Shown piece after piece: positions 13,086 to 25,166 of a stretch of DNA of 64,000 nt; positions within the stretch are counted from its first letter, which is position 1; each line of letters begins with the position of its first letter. The DNA is taken from assembly GCA_018697195.1 (NCBI GenBank), contig CM031861.1:1848545-1912544 (forward strand), given 5' to 3'. Origin of the DNA: Certhia americana (lineage: Eukaryota > Chordata > Aves > Passeriformes > Certhiidae). The notes under the pieces are model-generated. The model saw only the letters and a program-made list of their open reading frames with translations, did not search any database and was not told the DNA's origin. Made by a program: the position numbers and the translations under genes.

Positions 13086-13618
13086 GGGCGCGGGCTGGGG
13101 CAGCCGGGGCCGTGCGAGGCGCAGCCAGCCCGCCCCGCGCAGGGGCCACTCCAGCCCTGCCCTGTTCCTAGTCCCCAGCGAGCACGTCTCCTGCCCCGGG
13201 GCTCCTCTGCGGCTTTCCCGTCCTTTCCTTCGGGGCGGGCAGCGTGGGCGGCGGTATCGCTCCCAGCGCCGAGCGGGTCTCGAACCCGCGGCCCCGGCGA
13301 CGGGGAGCGGGGCAGGAGCGGCCGCGCCGCCCCGCGCGGTGCATTGTGGGCGCCGCACTGATTTATGCGGGGCCGCGGAGCGCGCCGGGAGCGGCGGGAG
13401 GCGGTGGCGAGCGGGACCGCGACCGGGACCGGCGGGGCCGCGGGGGCGATCGCGGCTCTCCGGGCGCGCAGCGCTTTCTGTTCCTGCCGCCCCCTGAGGC
13501 CGTGGCGGCACCGCCGGCGGCCGGCACACCCACCCGGCCTCAGCCGACCCCGCGCGCGGACCACCACGACGTGGAGGGCTGCGGGCGGAGGCCGGGCCCG
13601 GCCCGAGGGGGACCGTCC
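13040..13618 (+). promoter_or_regulatory. PPFIA1: PPFIA1 CpG island, copy 1 (truncated)
   Basis: A dense GC and CpG block with motifs such as 'gcgcggtgcattgtgggcgc'. It duplicates 17900-18547 and is cut at 13618 by the start of copy 2. Copy 2 lies between this block and the gene, so this is probably the better version of the true proximal promoter sequence, misplaced by assembly. Overlapping Arg/Pro/Ala-rich open frames on both strands here are composition effects. Confidence 0.75.
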
Positions 13619-16600
13619 TATAACAAAGACAGCGTGTGCCAATAAGTCTGAAAGGCAAATTGCACACACTGAAGCTGAACAACCAAAGCTGAAAGCCTTT
13701 TTCCGAGTTCAGCGGTTTGTACTTGAGTGTGACATATATGAGTTTCGGTGGCAGGAGTACAGCTAAATTTTGAAAAACACTATGGTCTTAGACATGGTAA
13801 TGATTCCCCAAAATTGTGTAAGTTCAATCTGGTCTTTTAGAAAATCCCTCCCAATGTCCCAATGCTTTGAGATACTTTTCTCCCTAAGTCCCATGTCAAA
13901 AGCCCTCTCTTCAGTTTCAGAGCACCAATCCCCATTTGATATTACACCTCCTGTCCAAGCATAGAATCTATGTAATCCACATTACAGAAATAAAATGGTG
14001 AATGTTAGGACTGTGTCGGGGTTTGTTAGAATCCTGGGCTTCCATCGCCCAAGCACACTTGACTGTCCTAGCAACTTATCGATTGATATACGGGGCATAC
14101 CCATTAATTACCACCAGTCCCTCTTCTTCCACAGGCCACCTTCCAGACTCTCCCTCTCAGTCCCTTCTCCCTCAAGCAAAGTGTCTCCTCTGCTAAGCAA
14201 CCTCTGGAACCTTTTTTTTTTTTGGGGCAACAAGAATGGTCCAGGTCCTCGTCTACTGACAAAAGGATAACTATGCGGTCTGGGCAAAATCCGCTCTCTA
14301 GCATCTCTTCGTTTCAGTATACGAAATGCCGCAAAATAGTTCAAAATGGCACTTGCTGCTTCAAGATCTAATCCCTGATCAATCTCCAAGAGTAATAATG
14401 TACCTCAACCCGCCCGGAAGGTTAAAGACCACCTGCCAAGCGTATAGGCTATCCTGGGCTAGTTCTAATTTTTTCAGCAGAGGTGTTATGCGCTAGCGTG
14501 GAGCATACCACTGAGGCTCACAAAAGTAAATTTTCGGCACGAACGAAGCGTGAGCCCTCTGAAGGCAGGAGCGGCGGCGATCGAGGGGCTGGCTGCGCGG
14601 GTGCTGCCCGCCGGTGTCCCAGCGGCTGCGGCTCCTCCGACCACGTAGGGGGCAAGGGCAGCTCCGCCCGACCCACACAGCCCAACCCAACCGCCCCGGC
14701 TGGCAGAATAGCTGCTGCTTGCGGAGCTGGATAAACACCTGGAGATCTAATATCACATGTGACGAAGAAACTGCTCTTTTTTTGTTTTTTTCTCTTCTTT
14801 TTTATTTGTTTTTTAATCCCCCACTCCTCCCTGTTTTAACCGCCTTTGTCGAATTCAGCCGGGTGGTATTTTTGAGGCGAAAGAGGAAAGAGAGATACTT
14901 AACCTGGTCTCTGTTTGATTACTTTGCTGTCAGCTGATGTATGTGAGGCTCTTTCCAGACCATCCCAAGTTTTCATCTCACACAATTGACACCGGACAGG
15001 AGCCCAACCTCTTGCTGACTGCAAAAGAGCCCTCACACTCATATTTTTTAAGTAAAAAAGCTGGAGCTCATGGTGCTCCGCACTTGGATGTATATCCTGG
15101 GTACATGCCCAGGAGGAAGAAAAAGAAGGAAACTGCCTTGTTTTACAAAGTAATAGGACTAGAAATAGTTTGTACTTTGCAAAGCCTGGCATTTTGACTT
15201 TATCATTCCATGTGTATTGTGTGCAGTGCAGAAGCCTTATGAGCACTATATCTGGTTATTCCCACAGTTTTTTACTCTAGATTAATTTAGTCTGACTCAC
15301 CCATGGTCTAGTCCCAGCTTAATGGATGACATGCACTACGGGCATAGCAATTGGCGTTAAATAACATTCAGGCCGTATTTCAATGATCTTTGGAGGCACC
15401 TCATAAACGCAGCTGGTATCCCCGATCGAGGCTCTGTGTACGCCATTCCCCGCGCGTGCTGCCCATAACAGAAGGTGTTGCAGTATGACCATGGGTGCGG
15501 GCCATTTCCTTGCTAGGGTAGTCTGGAATGCATCGTTCCCTCCTTGATCAAGCCACCCACTTTTGGGCCACTAGAATAAATACCCTGCTCTTTACAGTGC
15601 CTCCTTCTCATATAGCAACATTTATATATGCATTGGACCTTCTGTTTCCATCCGAAGACTGAAACCCATTTCTCAAAAAGTAGCCATCACCATTATCCAC
15701 CCTGCCGCTGAACGTGCGTACAGAGCGATTTGAAGGTGCCGAGAGAAGGTGACAACGCCATTAGGCTGAGGGAAGGTCTGCAGCTAAACCTCCTCCATAC
15801 GTAGATTGGAATTCCAGCCAACAGCGTTAGGAGCTTAAGCAAGCTGCATGTGGCGTGTCTGTGCACTAGATTAACAAACTGGGTAAGCTTGAAAATATAC
15901 AACGGAGTTCGATCCATATTTATTTCTCTAATTCAGTATTGCGTGTAGATTCTTTTTGGCTTCATACATGAAGCCAGGATTATAGACATCAGTAAAGTTC
16001 CTCATTTTTTTGGCTTTAAACCATCTAAGGCACAAAACCAACTTTAGTTTCAAACAAAACACACCTGGTATCCAGACTGCGAGAAAATGTTATTCCGTTT
16101 TTGGATCTAACACTGAAGACCGCGGGTTCACATTATATAATATATTTCACATGCATCTGAGCTACTGGATCATTTAATCTGACTGGATTATAGTTGCATA
16201 TGTCCATTGAGAAGAGGATTATCAACTCTGTGCCCATACATTCTTTAACCTTTTTGCCCTTTTCATCATCCAAAAGTCTCCATTTGACACCTCACCCTTT
16301 TCCACACACAAATCACATCACGCCACAAATCATCTATTCTACTCAACATATTAATTTCAATTTCACTTTTGTATGTGTTGACATGAAATTGAATTGGAAA
16401 ATGGTGATTGTGTTCACACAGCCATAAAATTACCTTTAATTTTCCAGACATTCGTTTTGGTTTTGCTGATCATCTTATTATTTTGAGGATTCCTGCCCTG
16501 GCAGCTGCTTAGCCGAACTGTCTATAATTCTTCCTCCACTGAAAATCTGGATCCAAAGCTTTTAAAACAAAAGCTTTCCTATGTACAGATTTTAAAATCA

Positions 16601-18547
16601 CAACATTCTTTGGAATCTTTTTGCTATTCTTCCTACATGAAAGTACGACCTTCGTTATTCAAATCATCAGCGAATAAAGCTTTGGCTTATCATATTTGGC
16701 AGCACTTCGGGATTGTGAATGGCCTCATCATAGTTTGGCTTTTTTCCTTCAAATTTCCAGCTTCCATCGGCATATACATGGAACGTCAGGAGAAAAAACA
16801 AAAATTAATCTAGACTCACAGTCGCTGAGAGGGAAACTTTAAAAAAATGACCTTGAATTCACTCTAGATACCAAAGGGAAGAGCACAATGTAGTAACTTT
16901 GTAACGACTTTCACATGTGGGGGAAAGGAAGATTAAGACATCTTAGTAAAATCCTTCTATCCCGCGCTAGGTGTGTAGATGTTGTGTTTACAAATCAATC
17001 CACACCAATCAGCCACAAATCTGCAGAAAAAAAACTGCTGTGCAGGGACGCACTTTTTGGCAACAACTTTCCTCTTCTTCCGAACTGGTCCTCTAGATTG
17101 CCTTTGAGCTTTCCCCTGTAAAACGCAATAGGAATCTCAAAATGCAAATACTTTATTACAGATGGGTACCAACCAATTGTAAGAGAGGAAAAGAGTTTCT
17201 CTAAGCTTTGCACTGCAAACTTCACTTTCACCTCATGGCACAGTGACCGGCTACCCGGAAAAGAGAAAAGCGATATAAAATGCCAAGTGAAACATTTCTA
17301 TGTGTTTTTGGAAAAACATATAGTCAACTGCTGCCAAACGCCGTTTCCTGTGGAGAATAGGGTAGGAACAGTGAAAGTCCACCCTCGCAGTGCTGGGGCC
17401 ATGGTGCTCTGCTCCAAGAATGACAGACATCACCGAATGAAGAAGTGGGATTTAGTTGGAAAAAGATCCTGGGGATCAATGATCCATTCCTATTGACAGC
17501 ACACCACGGTTACAACCGGCATGCAGTGAGTGCCACTCCAGTCTTTCCTTGGACACCCTCCATAGGCTGTGTCGCTCCCGCACCTAAGCTCCCCTGGCAG
17601 CTCATAGTTCCAATGCTGAATACGCACTTTAACCTTCTGTGACAGAAATTCTCCTACATGTCCGCCTGTAAAACACCCTGGTCCAGCCTCAAGACTGGGT
17701 CCTCTTGTCCTGCCACTTAGCTCGGGACAAAGACGCCAACTTTGCCACACTCATCCTCTCAGGGAGTTATATAGCGGGATATCCCCCTGCTTTTGGTCCA
17801 GAAGCTAGACCCCTCGTACCCTCATCCTATCCCGGATGCTTTCAGACGCTTCCCCAGCTCCATATTTCCCTACCCTCGAGGACTCTCTCCATCCCCCGCA
17901 ATTCCTTTCGAAGTGAGGCGTCAGACGTCCCAGCTCTGGTGCGAACTGATGCGCCGGGACGCGTGCTGGTGCAGCCGGGGCCAAGTGCAGGCCAGCCAGC
18001 CGCCCCGCGCAGTAAGCCACTCACACACACCCTGCCCCTTTTCCTAGTCCCCAGCGAGCACGTCTCACCGCCACCGGGGCTCCTCTGCGGCTTTACTCCC
18101 GTCCTTTCCTTCGGGGCGGCAGCGTGGGCTGCGCTGTATCGCCCCAGCGCCGACTAGCGGGTCCTCGAACCCGCGCACCCGTGGCGGGGATCGGGCATAA
18201 GCGTGGCCAGACGCACGCCCGCGCGGTCCTTGTGGGCAGCCGGGCACTGTCGATTTATATGCGTCTGGCCAGCGGAGCGCTCCTGGAGCCGGCGGGTGGT
18301 GGCGAGTGTCTATCGGGAACCCCGCGGACCGAATTCTGGTACACAGGCAGTGGCCGCGGGGGGCGAATCGCGGCTCATCCCGGGCGACGGCCAGCGCTTC
18401 TCCTATTCCCTCTGCCGCCCCCTGAGGCCGGGCCGGCACCGCCGGCGGCCAGGCACCCCCCACCCGAACCATCACTCCGCACCCCCGCGCCGGCCCACAC
18501 GACGTGGAGGCGGCGGGCGGAACCGGCACCGGCCCGAGGGACCGTCC
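13617..18547. repeat. Upstream/promoter segment, copy 2, indel-rich, probably unpolished read sequence
   Basis: Same content and order as 8905-13618, but with a small insertion, deletion or substitution every few bases and about 215 extra bases. The offset between copies rises steadily: 4713, 4722, 4739, 4843, 4929 from left to right. Errors are spread evenly through CR1, unique DNA, homopolymers and CpG island alike, with no sign of selection. That pattern fits an insertion-biased raw long read. A genuine, old tandem duplication with rapid decay of one copy is possible but much less likely. Confidence 0.93.
17403..17945 (-). mobile_element. CR1 LINE fragment, antisense (copy 2 of the one at 12577)
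   Basis: Order and orientation match the CR1 in copy 1 ('aagaatgacagacatcaccg', 'ccttggacaccctcc', 'ctctctccatcccccgcaat'), but with frequent small indels. It is a by-product of the larger duplication, not an independent insertion. Confidence 0.85.
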
Positions 18548-18990
18548 CGTCAGCGGCGGCGGAGCCCCCGCCGCTCGGTAGGGGCCGGAGCGAGGGCGGG
18601 CTCGGCGGGGCCTCCGCGGCCGGGCTCTCTCCGCAGAGGCTGCACGGGGCCCGGGCCGGCCGCGCTCCCGGCGCCGCTGGGGCCTCCGGCGGGGAGCGAG
18701 CGAGGAGAGGAGGGAGGCCCGGGCCGGTGCTCCCGGAGCCCGGGGGGGACAGCGGCAGAGCCTGGCGTTCTCCGCCCGCAGCTTTGTTAGCAGGGCCCTC
18801 CGTGGGGAAGGGGAGCGGCGGGACCGCGCCGGTGCCCCCGGAGCTGCCGGTGCTCTCTTTGCCCGCTCTCGGCTGCGGAGCATCGTCTGCGGGACTAGTG
18901 CAGAAGGAACAACAGGTCTCGCTCCCTGCTCGCCTTCCGAAGCGACGCCTTGCTCTTGGGATTATAAATGTTTGAACTAAGACCCAGGGA
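17900..18990 (+). promoter_or_regulatory. PPFIA1: PPFIA1 CpG-island promoter and probable non-coding exon 1
   Basis: A very GC- and CpG-rich block directly upstream of the gene, with no obvious TATA box, typical of a broad housekeeping promoter. From 18548 rightwards the sequence is single-copy and looks clean; left of that it belongs to the damaged copy 2. A plausible exon-1 donor is CTCG|gtaggg (exon end near 18577) and another splice-like site is 'ctctccgcag' ending near 18634. The exact transcription start and 5' UTR cannot be set from sequence. Confidence 0.7.
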
Positions 18991-20644
18991 GCTGGAAGGA
19001 GAGCTTCCCGTTGGAATTAATAGAAGAGAAAAGAAGGGAGGCTTTTCCAAATCCTCTACAAGAAAGCTCGTGCTGTTTTCCCCTGCTGTCCGTACTCTGT
19101 TTAATAATGCGATTGTGACCTGAGTGGAATTTATGAGCGATGAGCTATTGAAGCTTGTTGCACCTCTGCATCGGACTACATTATTTTTTTTTTTTTTCGT
19201 CAGCACATGATTCCTCCATCCCAGCTGTTACAGGACCTATGGGCCAGTAATAGAGGAATGGGAAGCTGAGACAGTTTATTTTCACATTCTTCTGTGCCGA
19301 GGACTTGGCGAGTTAGCTGAAGCTGCTGCTTTTTACTGGATCTGCTCTTTCCTCGGCAGGTTTTTTTGTTTTTTTTTTCTTTTTTCCATGTGTTTCGATT
19401 AAACAGTCATTGGACTGAAGCTGGATGGGTGCTTTGCAGTCCAAAAGGTTTTGGGGGATAACAGAAAACTGCTGAAACAGAGAAGAACTGGTGCTGCAGG
19501 AAACCTGGGGCCTGTTTTCCAAGCCTTTTCGTTTTATTGAGCAAGGTAAATAACGTAGTAGTGAAAATTCAGGGCTTATCGTAATCATGCATGAAAATGT
19601 TACAAAGCACTTCAGGCTGGTCCAAGTCTTTCAACGGATTTAGAGGACCCACTGGAGACTCAGAATTAATTGTTCTTTGAAAATTTTCAGATATGAGTGT
19701 GAAATTTAAGGCTGAGAACAAAGTCTATGGTACCTGAGAGGTTGGGGGAGCTACTTTTCCTGATTTTTGCCTTAAGTTCTTGTAGGTTGTGCTTTTGAGA
19801 GAGATTTCCTGAAGAACTTACTTATTGTTTCACTGTGCAGGGATTGCACGAGTGGGTTTTTTCCATGTTTTTAAAAACCTTGATGCCGTAGCTCTGGTAG
19901 GGATCTCTTAGGGTTTCTCAAAGGTGCTCCCAGTTTACAGCGTGCTCACTTCCAGTAGTGCAGTGCTCCCATTTGCATTGTTAACTGTATTCATCCTCTG
20001 CCTTCAATTATTTTTGCTTACCTCTTTTGCTGTCTGCATTGACAGCTGCTACTACTTCATAATGAAGGTTTTGCTTTTTATCTTCCTTTACATGTTTTTA
20101 TCTCCCGAATTGCACTGTTTGGATTTGCCATACATCACTTTCACCACCATAAAGCTTCTGCAGCCATCACAGGCTCAAAGTACTGCTGGAGATACAATCT
20201 CTGTACATTTGAAGCAGTGGAAGAAGCAGATAATGATTCCCAAAATGTGCAGTGTAATCAGTTACTGGGCGAAGTGTGTAATTTTTGGTGTCAGGCTGCA
20301 TGCCTTATCTTTGTTTGGTTTTTTTTTAAAGATCTCGGCAGCAGCTTACTCCTCACAAAAACATAAATCCATTAAAATGAGGTCACAGTTTGAGACGTAG
20401 CTGCAAAAATCTGGTTTTGCAAGAAGTCACAAGATTCTCATTATGAAGTGAAGCCTTGATTAAGTTGACTGTGTACCTTTTCTCCACTCTTAATGAAACA
20501 GTGGCAAACACCAAGGTGCTGGCAACCTTTGCTGATGCTATCGTGGGGAGAGCTAAGCGGGTATTATGGGCAGCACTCAAAGTTCCTGTTTAGATTTGTT
20601 TGACCGAAATTTCTGGCCTTTGTCGTGTCTCTCTTTGTTTCAAG
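18991..20644 (+). other. PPFIA1: PPFIA1 5' intron / leader region
   Basis: Between the CpG island and the first coding exon there is no conserved coding sequence. The region is T-rich in its middle (for example 19184-19197 and 19363-19379) and ends in a pyrimidine-rich stretch, 'gtctctctttgtttcaag', a good 3' splice site directly before the start codon. The 158-residue open frame at 19924-20400 is hydrophobic, matches nothing I know and is treated as chance. Confidence 0.6.
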
Positions 20645-20908
20645 ATGATGTGTGAGGTGATGCCAACCATCAGTGAGGCCGAGATTCCCGCCGGGGGAAA
20701 TGGAGGCCACAGTTCAGGTTCCCCGTTGCAGTCTGATGCTGATTCCCACTTTGAGCAGTTAATGGTGTCCATGCTGGAAGAAAGGGATCGCCTGCTGGAA
20801 ACGCTCCGAGAAACTCAGGAGACACTCGCGCTCACCCAGGGCAAGCTGCATGAGGTTGGCCATGAGAGGGATTCCTTGCAGAGGCAGCTCAATACTGCAC
20901 TTCCACAG
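20645..20908 (+). CDS. PPFIA1: PPFIA1 coding exon 1 (residues 1-88), start codon
   Basis: This exon encodes the liprin-alpha N-terminus: [13 protein letters not shown], a short Gly/Ser-rich segment, then [19 protein letters not shown], the start of the coiled coil, ending QLNTALPQ. The acceptor 'tttcaag' immediately precedes ATGATG, and the donor is CAG|gtataa in phase 0. The upstream in-frame ATG at 20600 lies in the polypyrimidine and intron sequence and is not used as the start. The Gly-rich segment and '[17 protein letters not shown]' separate alpha-1 from its paralogues. Confidence 0.96.
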
Positions 20909-21276
20909 GTATAAATGTTTGGGAAGGAAGGGATTTTTCAGTGGTTTTGGTCTTCTTTGCGTTGCGTTGTTGACTTGTTATATGTTTGATTTACTGAAGA
21001 GTCAGGTTTTGTTAGAGGAGGATAAATCTCTCCTGAAGGATCTGTTGGTGCTTGCTCACTTTGAGAAAGGTGCAAAAGCAAGGAAACCAGGGAGGAGCAG
21101 CCCTTTCCCTCCAGTCTGCTTTCCTAGTGTCTGGAATTCCTTGGCTTAGCATAAACGTGGAATGGTATCTACATGCTTCTGTGTAATAGAACTTGATGGT
21201 CTTTTTTCTGCAACTGGTACTTTTTAAATGCTATTTCTTAATTGCCTGATTTATTCATGTACTTAAGGATTAATAC

Positions 21277-21374
21277 CTGGTCTAGTGGGAGTTTCCCTGC
21301 CCATGGCAGGGGGTTGGAACTGGATGGCCTTTAAGGTCCCTCCCAGCCTAAACCATTCTGGGATTCTGTGAATT
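21277..21374 (+). mobile_element. CR1 LINE 3'-end fragment, sense
   Basis: About 100 bp of CR1 3' end: 'ctggtctagtggga', 'ctgcccatggcagggggttg', 'ggcctttaaggtccc', 'aaccattctgggattctgtg'. Only the extreme 3' part is present, as in most CR1 insertions. Confidence 0.9.
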
Positions 21375-24300
21375 CCACGCAGACCATTCTGACACTGTTA
21401 CAGACTCGGATTTAAAAACTTGAAGACTACTACCTTGTGAATGCATGCTGAGTTGTCATGGCAATACAGAAGTCCCAGTGTGTTGTTTAGCCTTTTTAGT
21501 TACTTTTGAAAAGTTTGGACTTGGTTTTTTTAGTTTTTTTTTATTTTTTTGGTCCTGCTAGGAGTTCCTAATTAGTGCCTCGTGGAGGATGCACGTGGCC
21601 TGCAGTGCTAGGTTTGTTACGTAAGGAGCATAGTTAGGAAAGGTGATTGATATCCACAGAACTTGTTGGGTTTTATCCATTCTAGTTAAAAATAATACAG
21701 GTGGACTTTGAGCATGGTGAGAAGCATTTGGTTCTAGGCAAAGCAGGGGCTGCTTTTGGGTGTTGGCTATCTGCTGACAGCCTTGTGCTTTCTGGCGTGG
21801 TGGTTGTTGTCCCAAGCGTGGCACAGTGATGCTGTGACTCTAAAAAATGTTCCCATCCCCTTGAATATTGTAGTTACTGTTTATACCCTTTCCAGCAGTG
21901 GCGTTAAATCCTTCTGTTTCACTGCTCTCATTATAATGTAATCACTGTATGACTCTTGGTATGGTAATTGGTGCTGGTAATTACTGAGGGATGGGAACGA
22001 AAATGTTACACGTGTTAATCTAGTTCTGTTACAACGATGAAAATCAGAAAGGAGAAGTTTCCAACCTTTGCTGCTGCCTGTGTTAAATCATCTGCTGCAG
22101 GCAAAAATCGTTCTTTGTTTTTTTTGTTGTAATAATTGTGGCTTCTCCTCATCCTCCGTGTCAGGTCTGCTGCATTAATGGATGCCATTAACCACTTGCA
22201 TGACCTGCAAACTGTCAGACCTGAGGCTGGGGCTGAGCAGAATCATCCCAGCTCTCAACTCTGCTGTTCCCCTTTTGCCTTTTCAGTTCTCAGCTTTCCT
22301 TCCTAAATCTCGTAGGCTACTTGCATGTAACCATCATTTTCTAAACATTTCTGGAAGATTAATGAACAGTCCCCCTTTTCAAGAATGCCATAATTGCATG
22401 GTTTCATGTGAAATCTGTTGGAAGAGCAAGTCAGTTGAGGGAGAAATTTTACTGCAATTTTATATAAACATACAGCAGTGTATGGATTTTTGTAGACTGC
22501 TGATAGAAAATACTCTTTTCATCTTGTGGAACTGCTGTTTTGTCCTCAGTGGTGGATAAGTGGTTGTGGTGCTTTCAAAAATCAGAAGTATTTTCATTAT
22601 TGTTGCTACATCAGAAGTAACTTCTGTATTGGGCAGTTTTTGTTGTTGTTATGGTAGAGTCAGTTCCTTCATGGGTGTAAATTTTTGATGAGGTAAACAA
22701 TATTTTTTTTTAAAGTTCTAATACGTGTTCACTGTCAAAACTTTATGGTGACTAATATTTGAAACGATTCGAAGTTTTTGTTAATTATTTCAAGCTGAGC
22801 ATTCTTTTGTACTACTGCCTCAGATGACCCATTGTGCTGTGGATTCCAAGGAGGTCTTTAAAGTCTTTAAATTTAATAAAATAACTGTGTTATATTTTTT
22901 CAGTAAAGAAGGGATAGTAGTGTAGTTTTTTTTTTTAATCATAGTAGTTGTTTTCAATTTAGTAGATCTGCAAGGTCAATTTAACTAATTGTACAAAGAG
23001 CAGTGTAATTTCATGAATTACTAAATCACTCTGTAACCAAAGTATTATTTATTTCTCAAACTTGGCTTGTAACAAGTCTTTGTAGTTGATTTTAGACTAC
23101 TTCATCTTAACAGGTATTCAATTGAATGGTTTCTATGTGTGCTTTTCCTGTATTATATCTTTAGCTGAACCAGCCAGTTTGAGATGGTTCTGATGACTGT
23201 TGGGAAGTCCTGATCTAAAAGCAGGAATGCCAGATGGATTTCTTCTGTACCAGAATTCCTCTTCTCAATTTCTGATGGCATCCCTGTGCTTAATTCCTTA
23301 TGTTCACTGAGTTTTTTGAGTATAAGAAAGAAGCTCACACTGATACAAAAAATGCACCATATATATATTTATTTTTTTCAATAGTAACTGACAGTGTGCA
23401 TAATTAATTTCAAAATGGCAAATCAGTGCAAAAATTTGCACCTCTTAGATTCTAAAAGTAAATGTAGTTTTTCCTGCAGCAGTGATGCACTTTTCTTGGT
23501 CACATTTCTTATTGTGGTGGGCAGCTGAGAATTCAAGGCATCAGTTCTAGCTTCACAAACCTGGGACAGCTATTTAGGGTAAGACAGCTTTTGGGGATGC
23601 CTAATTCACTGAGAAGAGTGGATTTTAATGTTATGTAGATGTGCTTTATCTGTTACAGTTACTCAGAGTAAAGCTGACTTTTTCTGGGTTTTTAGTGTGG
23701 ACAGCTGGAAGTGAAATACATCACCACTGCCTTGATAAAATAACTGGATTCTTGGCAATGCTTTGTTTTCTGGGAGTTTCCTCTATTACAGATTACCCAA
23801 GTCAAACTGTACTCTGACCTTGGAAAATCAACTTGAGGAAATCAAAGTGCTGTGCTAGAACTTAATTTTAGTCTTTCTAGATTTTTTTCACAGGAAAAAG
23901 AAAAGAACATTAACTTTTTACTTAAAGAGCTTTATAACATAAATACATTGTTATAATTCTAATTATGGTCTTAGTGGACTTAATTATGTCCTTTATGTGC
24001 CTTTTAGAGTGCATTCTACAAAATTCAAGATTAGTGTGTTTCAAACTTATAAGTTAATCTGTAAAGCAGTATTTAAAAGTTGAATTTTGAACCTTAGGGC
24101 TCAAAATGAGGCCCAAGTTACTACACTTCTCAGTATTAAAGTGTTGCAGGCCAGGGTTGTTTTTGCTGATAGAATTTCATGTAGATGTTTTCTGTAAATG
24201 AAGACATGATGCTTGTTTTGGATGGTGAAGACCAGAGTTTAGTCTCCAGTGACTCTGGTGCCTATCACAAATTAAAGCACAGTTAGTGAATTCACAGCAG

Positions 24301-24609
24301 TTGTTATCAGGATGAAAATTTTAATATGTGTGTTAATTTTACAAGCTGATAAGTACAACACAAATATGAAGAAACACATACTAAGCTCCATCCTAATCTT
24401 GCACCTTGATATTTTAGTGTTAAATTTATCATGCCTTATTTTTTTTCTTTTTTTTTCTGCACAAGGTAAGCAAAATAGAAGGTTAAAGTAAAAGTTGCTT
24501 TCTATCCAGGGTAAATAGTTTATCACTGCTTTACACTTGAGTTAAAAATGGTGTCAGTTCATATTTGTATTCACTGAAGTTCAGGTATGTCCCTGTAGAG
24601 TGATGTTCC

Positions 24610-25166
24610 TTAGACAATCTCAGAAATACTCAATGCCTCACATGTAAGAAATATCAAAACACTTGGCCCAAAGACTGCCCTGGCATTGTTTTGAAATGAT
24701 GAGCTTAAGGATTTTGTTGCCATTTTATGAATAGTGGTGTTTGGATTTCCTCCAGACAAGTTTTGAGTAATACAGGATGTCATAGATGTCAAAATGAGGC
24801 TTTCAACTGTACCTAATATGAAGAACACAGTGGCAGAAAACACATTCAGCAAAGGCCTTGCCAGACTCTGCAGCAGCTGAAATTTCCTCAGCACTTGAAG
24901 TGCAGCTCCGTTTGCAGCAGTCCCAGATGTTCAGCCCTGAGGTGCCACAGCTTGCACTTCTTACTCTGGCAGCAGCTGGTGCTGACTTCTGAGCAACAGC
25001 CATTAATGTCAGCAGAGTGCCCAGGAATCCTGGAGGTGCCAAAAGGCTTCACGTGGATGTCAGAGCAGGCACAATTTCCACTGCTCCCGCCCTGTTCTGC
25101 CAGCAGAGATGAACAGGACTCTTCCTGTTGCATTTTCAGACATCTCTCTGGAGTTTCAGTTGCCAA
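24610..25166 (-). other. Unrecognised intronic segment with overlapping minus-strand open frames
   Basis: Three overlapping minus-strand frames (24610-24894, 24803-25042, 24888-25166) lie in a locally GC-richer patch of the first coding intron. One is cysteine-rich and one has a hydrophobic stretch. The frames do not join without shifts, and I recognise no family. It could be a decayed retrocopy or an old repeat, or simply chance. Confidence 0.2.

Larger units (their letters stand above)
8905..13618. repeat. Upstream/promoter segment, copy 1 of a tandem duplication (clean copy)
   Basis: This 4.7-kb block is repeated head-to-tail immediately to its right. Matching anchors are 'agacagcgtgtg' (8914 and 13627), 'gaaaaacact' (9049 and 13771), 'aaaaagaagg' (10381 and 15120), 'ccacggt' (12661 and 17504) and 'gaccgtcc' (13611 and 18540). 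Copy 1 reads as high-quality sequence: it keeps a pure T30 tract at 10041-10070 and an intact CR1. It ends abruptly inside the CpG island at 'gaccgtcc', which continues as 'cgtcagcgg' only after copy 2. Confidence 0.95.

Noticed and set aside
12931..13682. Long Arg/Pro/Ala-rich open frames on both strands (up to 239 residues)
   Set aside because: They overlap in several frames inside a CpG island, show no domain, and follow from the lack of AT-rich stop codons in GC-rich DNA.
1..18000. FADD, the expected upstream neighbour
   Set aside because: No death-effector or death-domain coding sequence was found on either strand. It probably lies further upstream, outside the window.
8905..18547. A real segmental duplication with regulatory meaning
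   Set aside because: The dense, evenly spread indels in only one copy, the steady drift of the offset and the abrupt return to clean sequence fit a raw-read artefact much better.
18065..18975. Open frames of 195-283 residues on both strands in the promoter CpG island
   Set aside because: Same composition effect, and partly built on indel-damaged copy 2 sequence, so the frames are not meaningful.
20600..20644. Upstream in-frame ATG extending the first coding exon
   Set aside because: The extension covers the polypyrimidine tract and splice acceptor of the exon. Liprin-alpha proteins start at [11 protein letters not shown].
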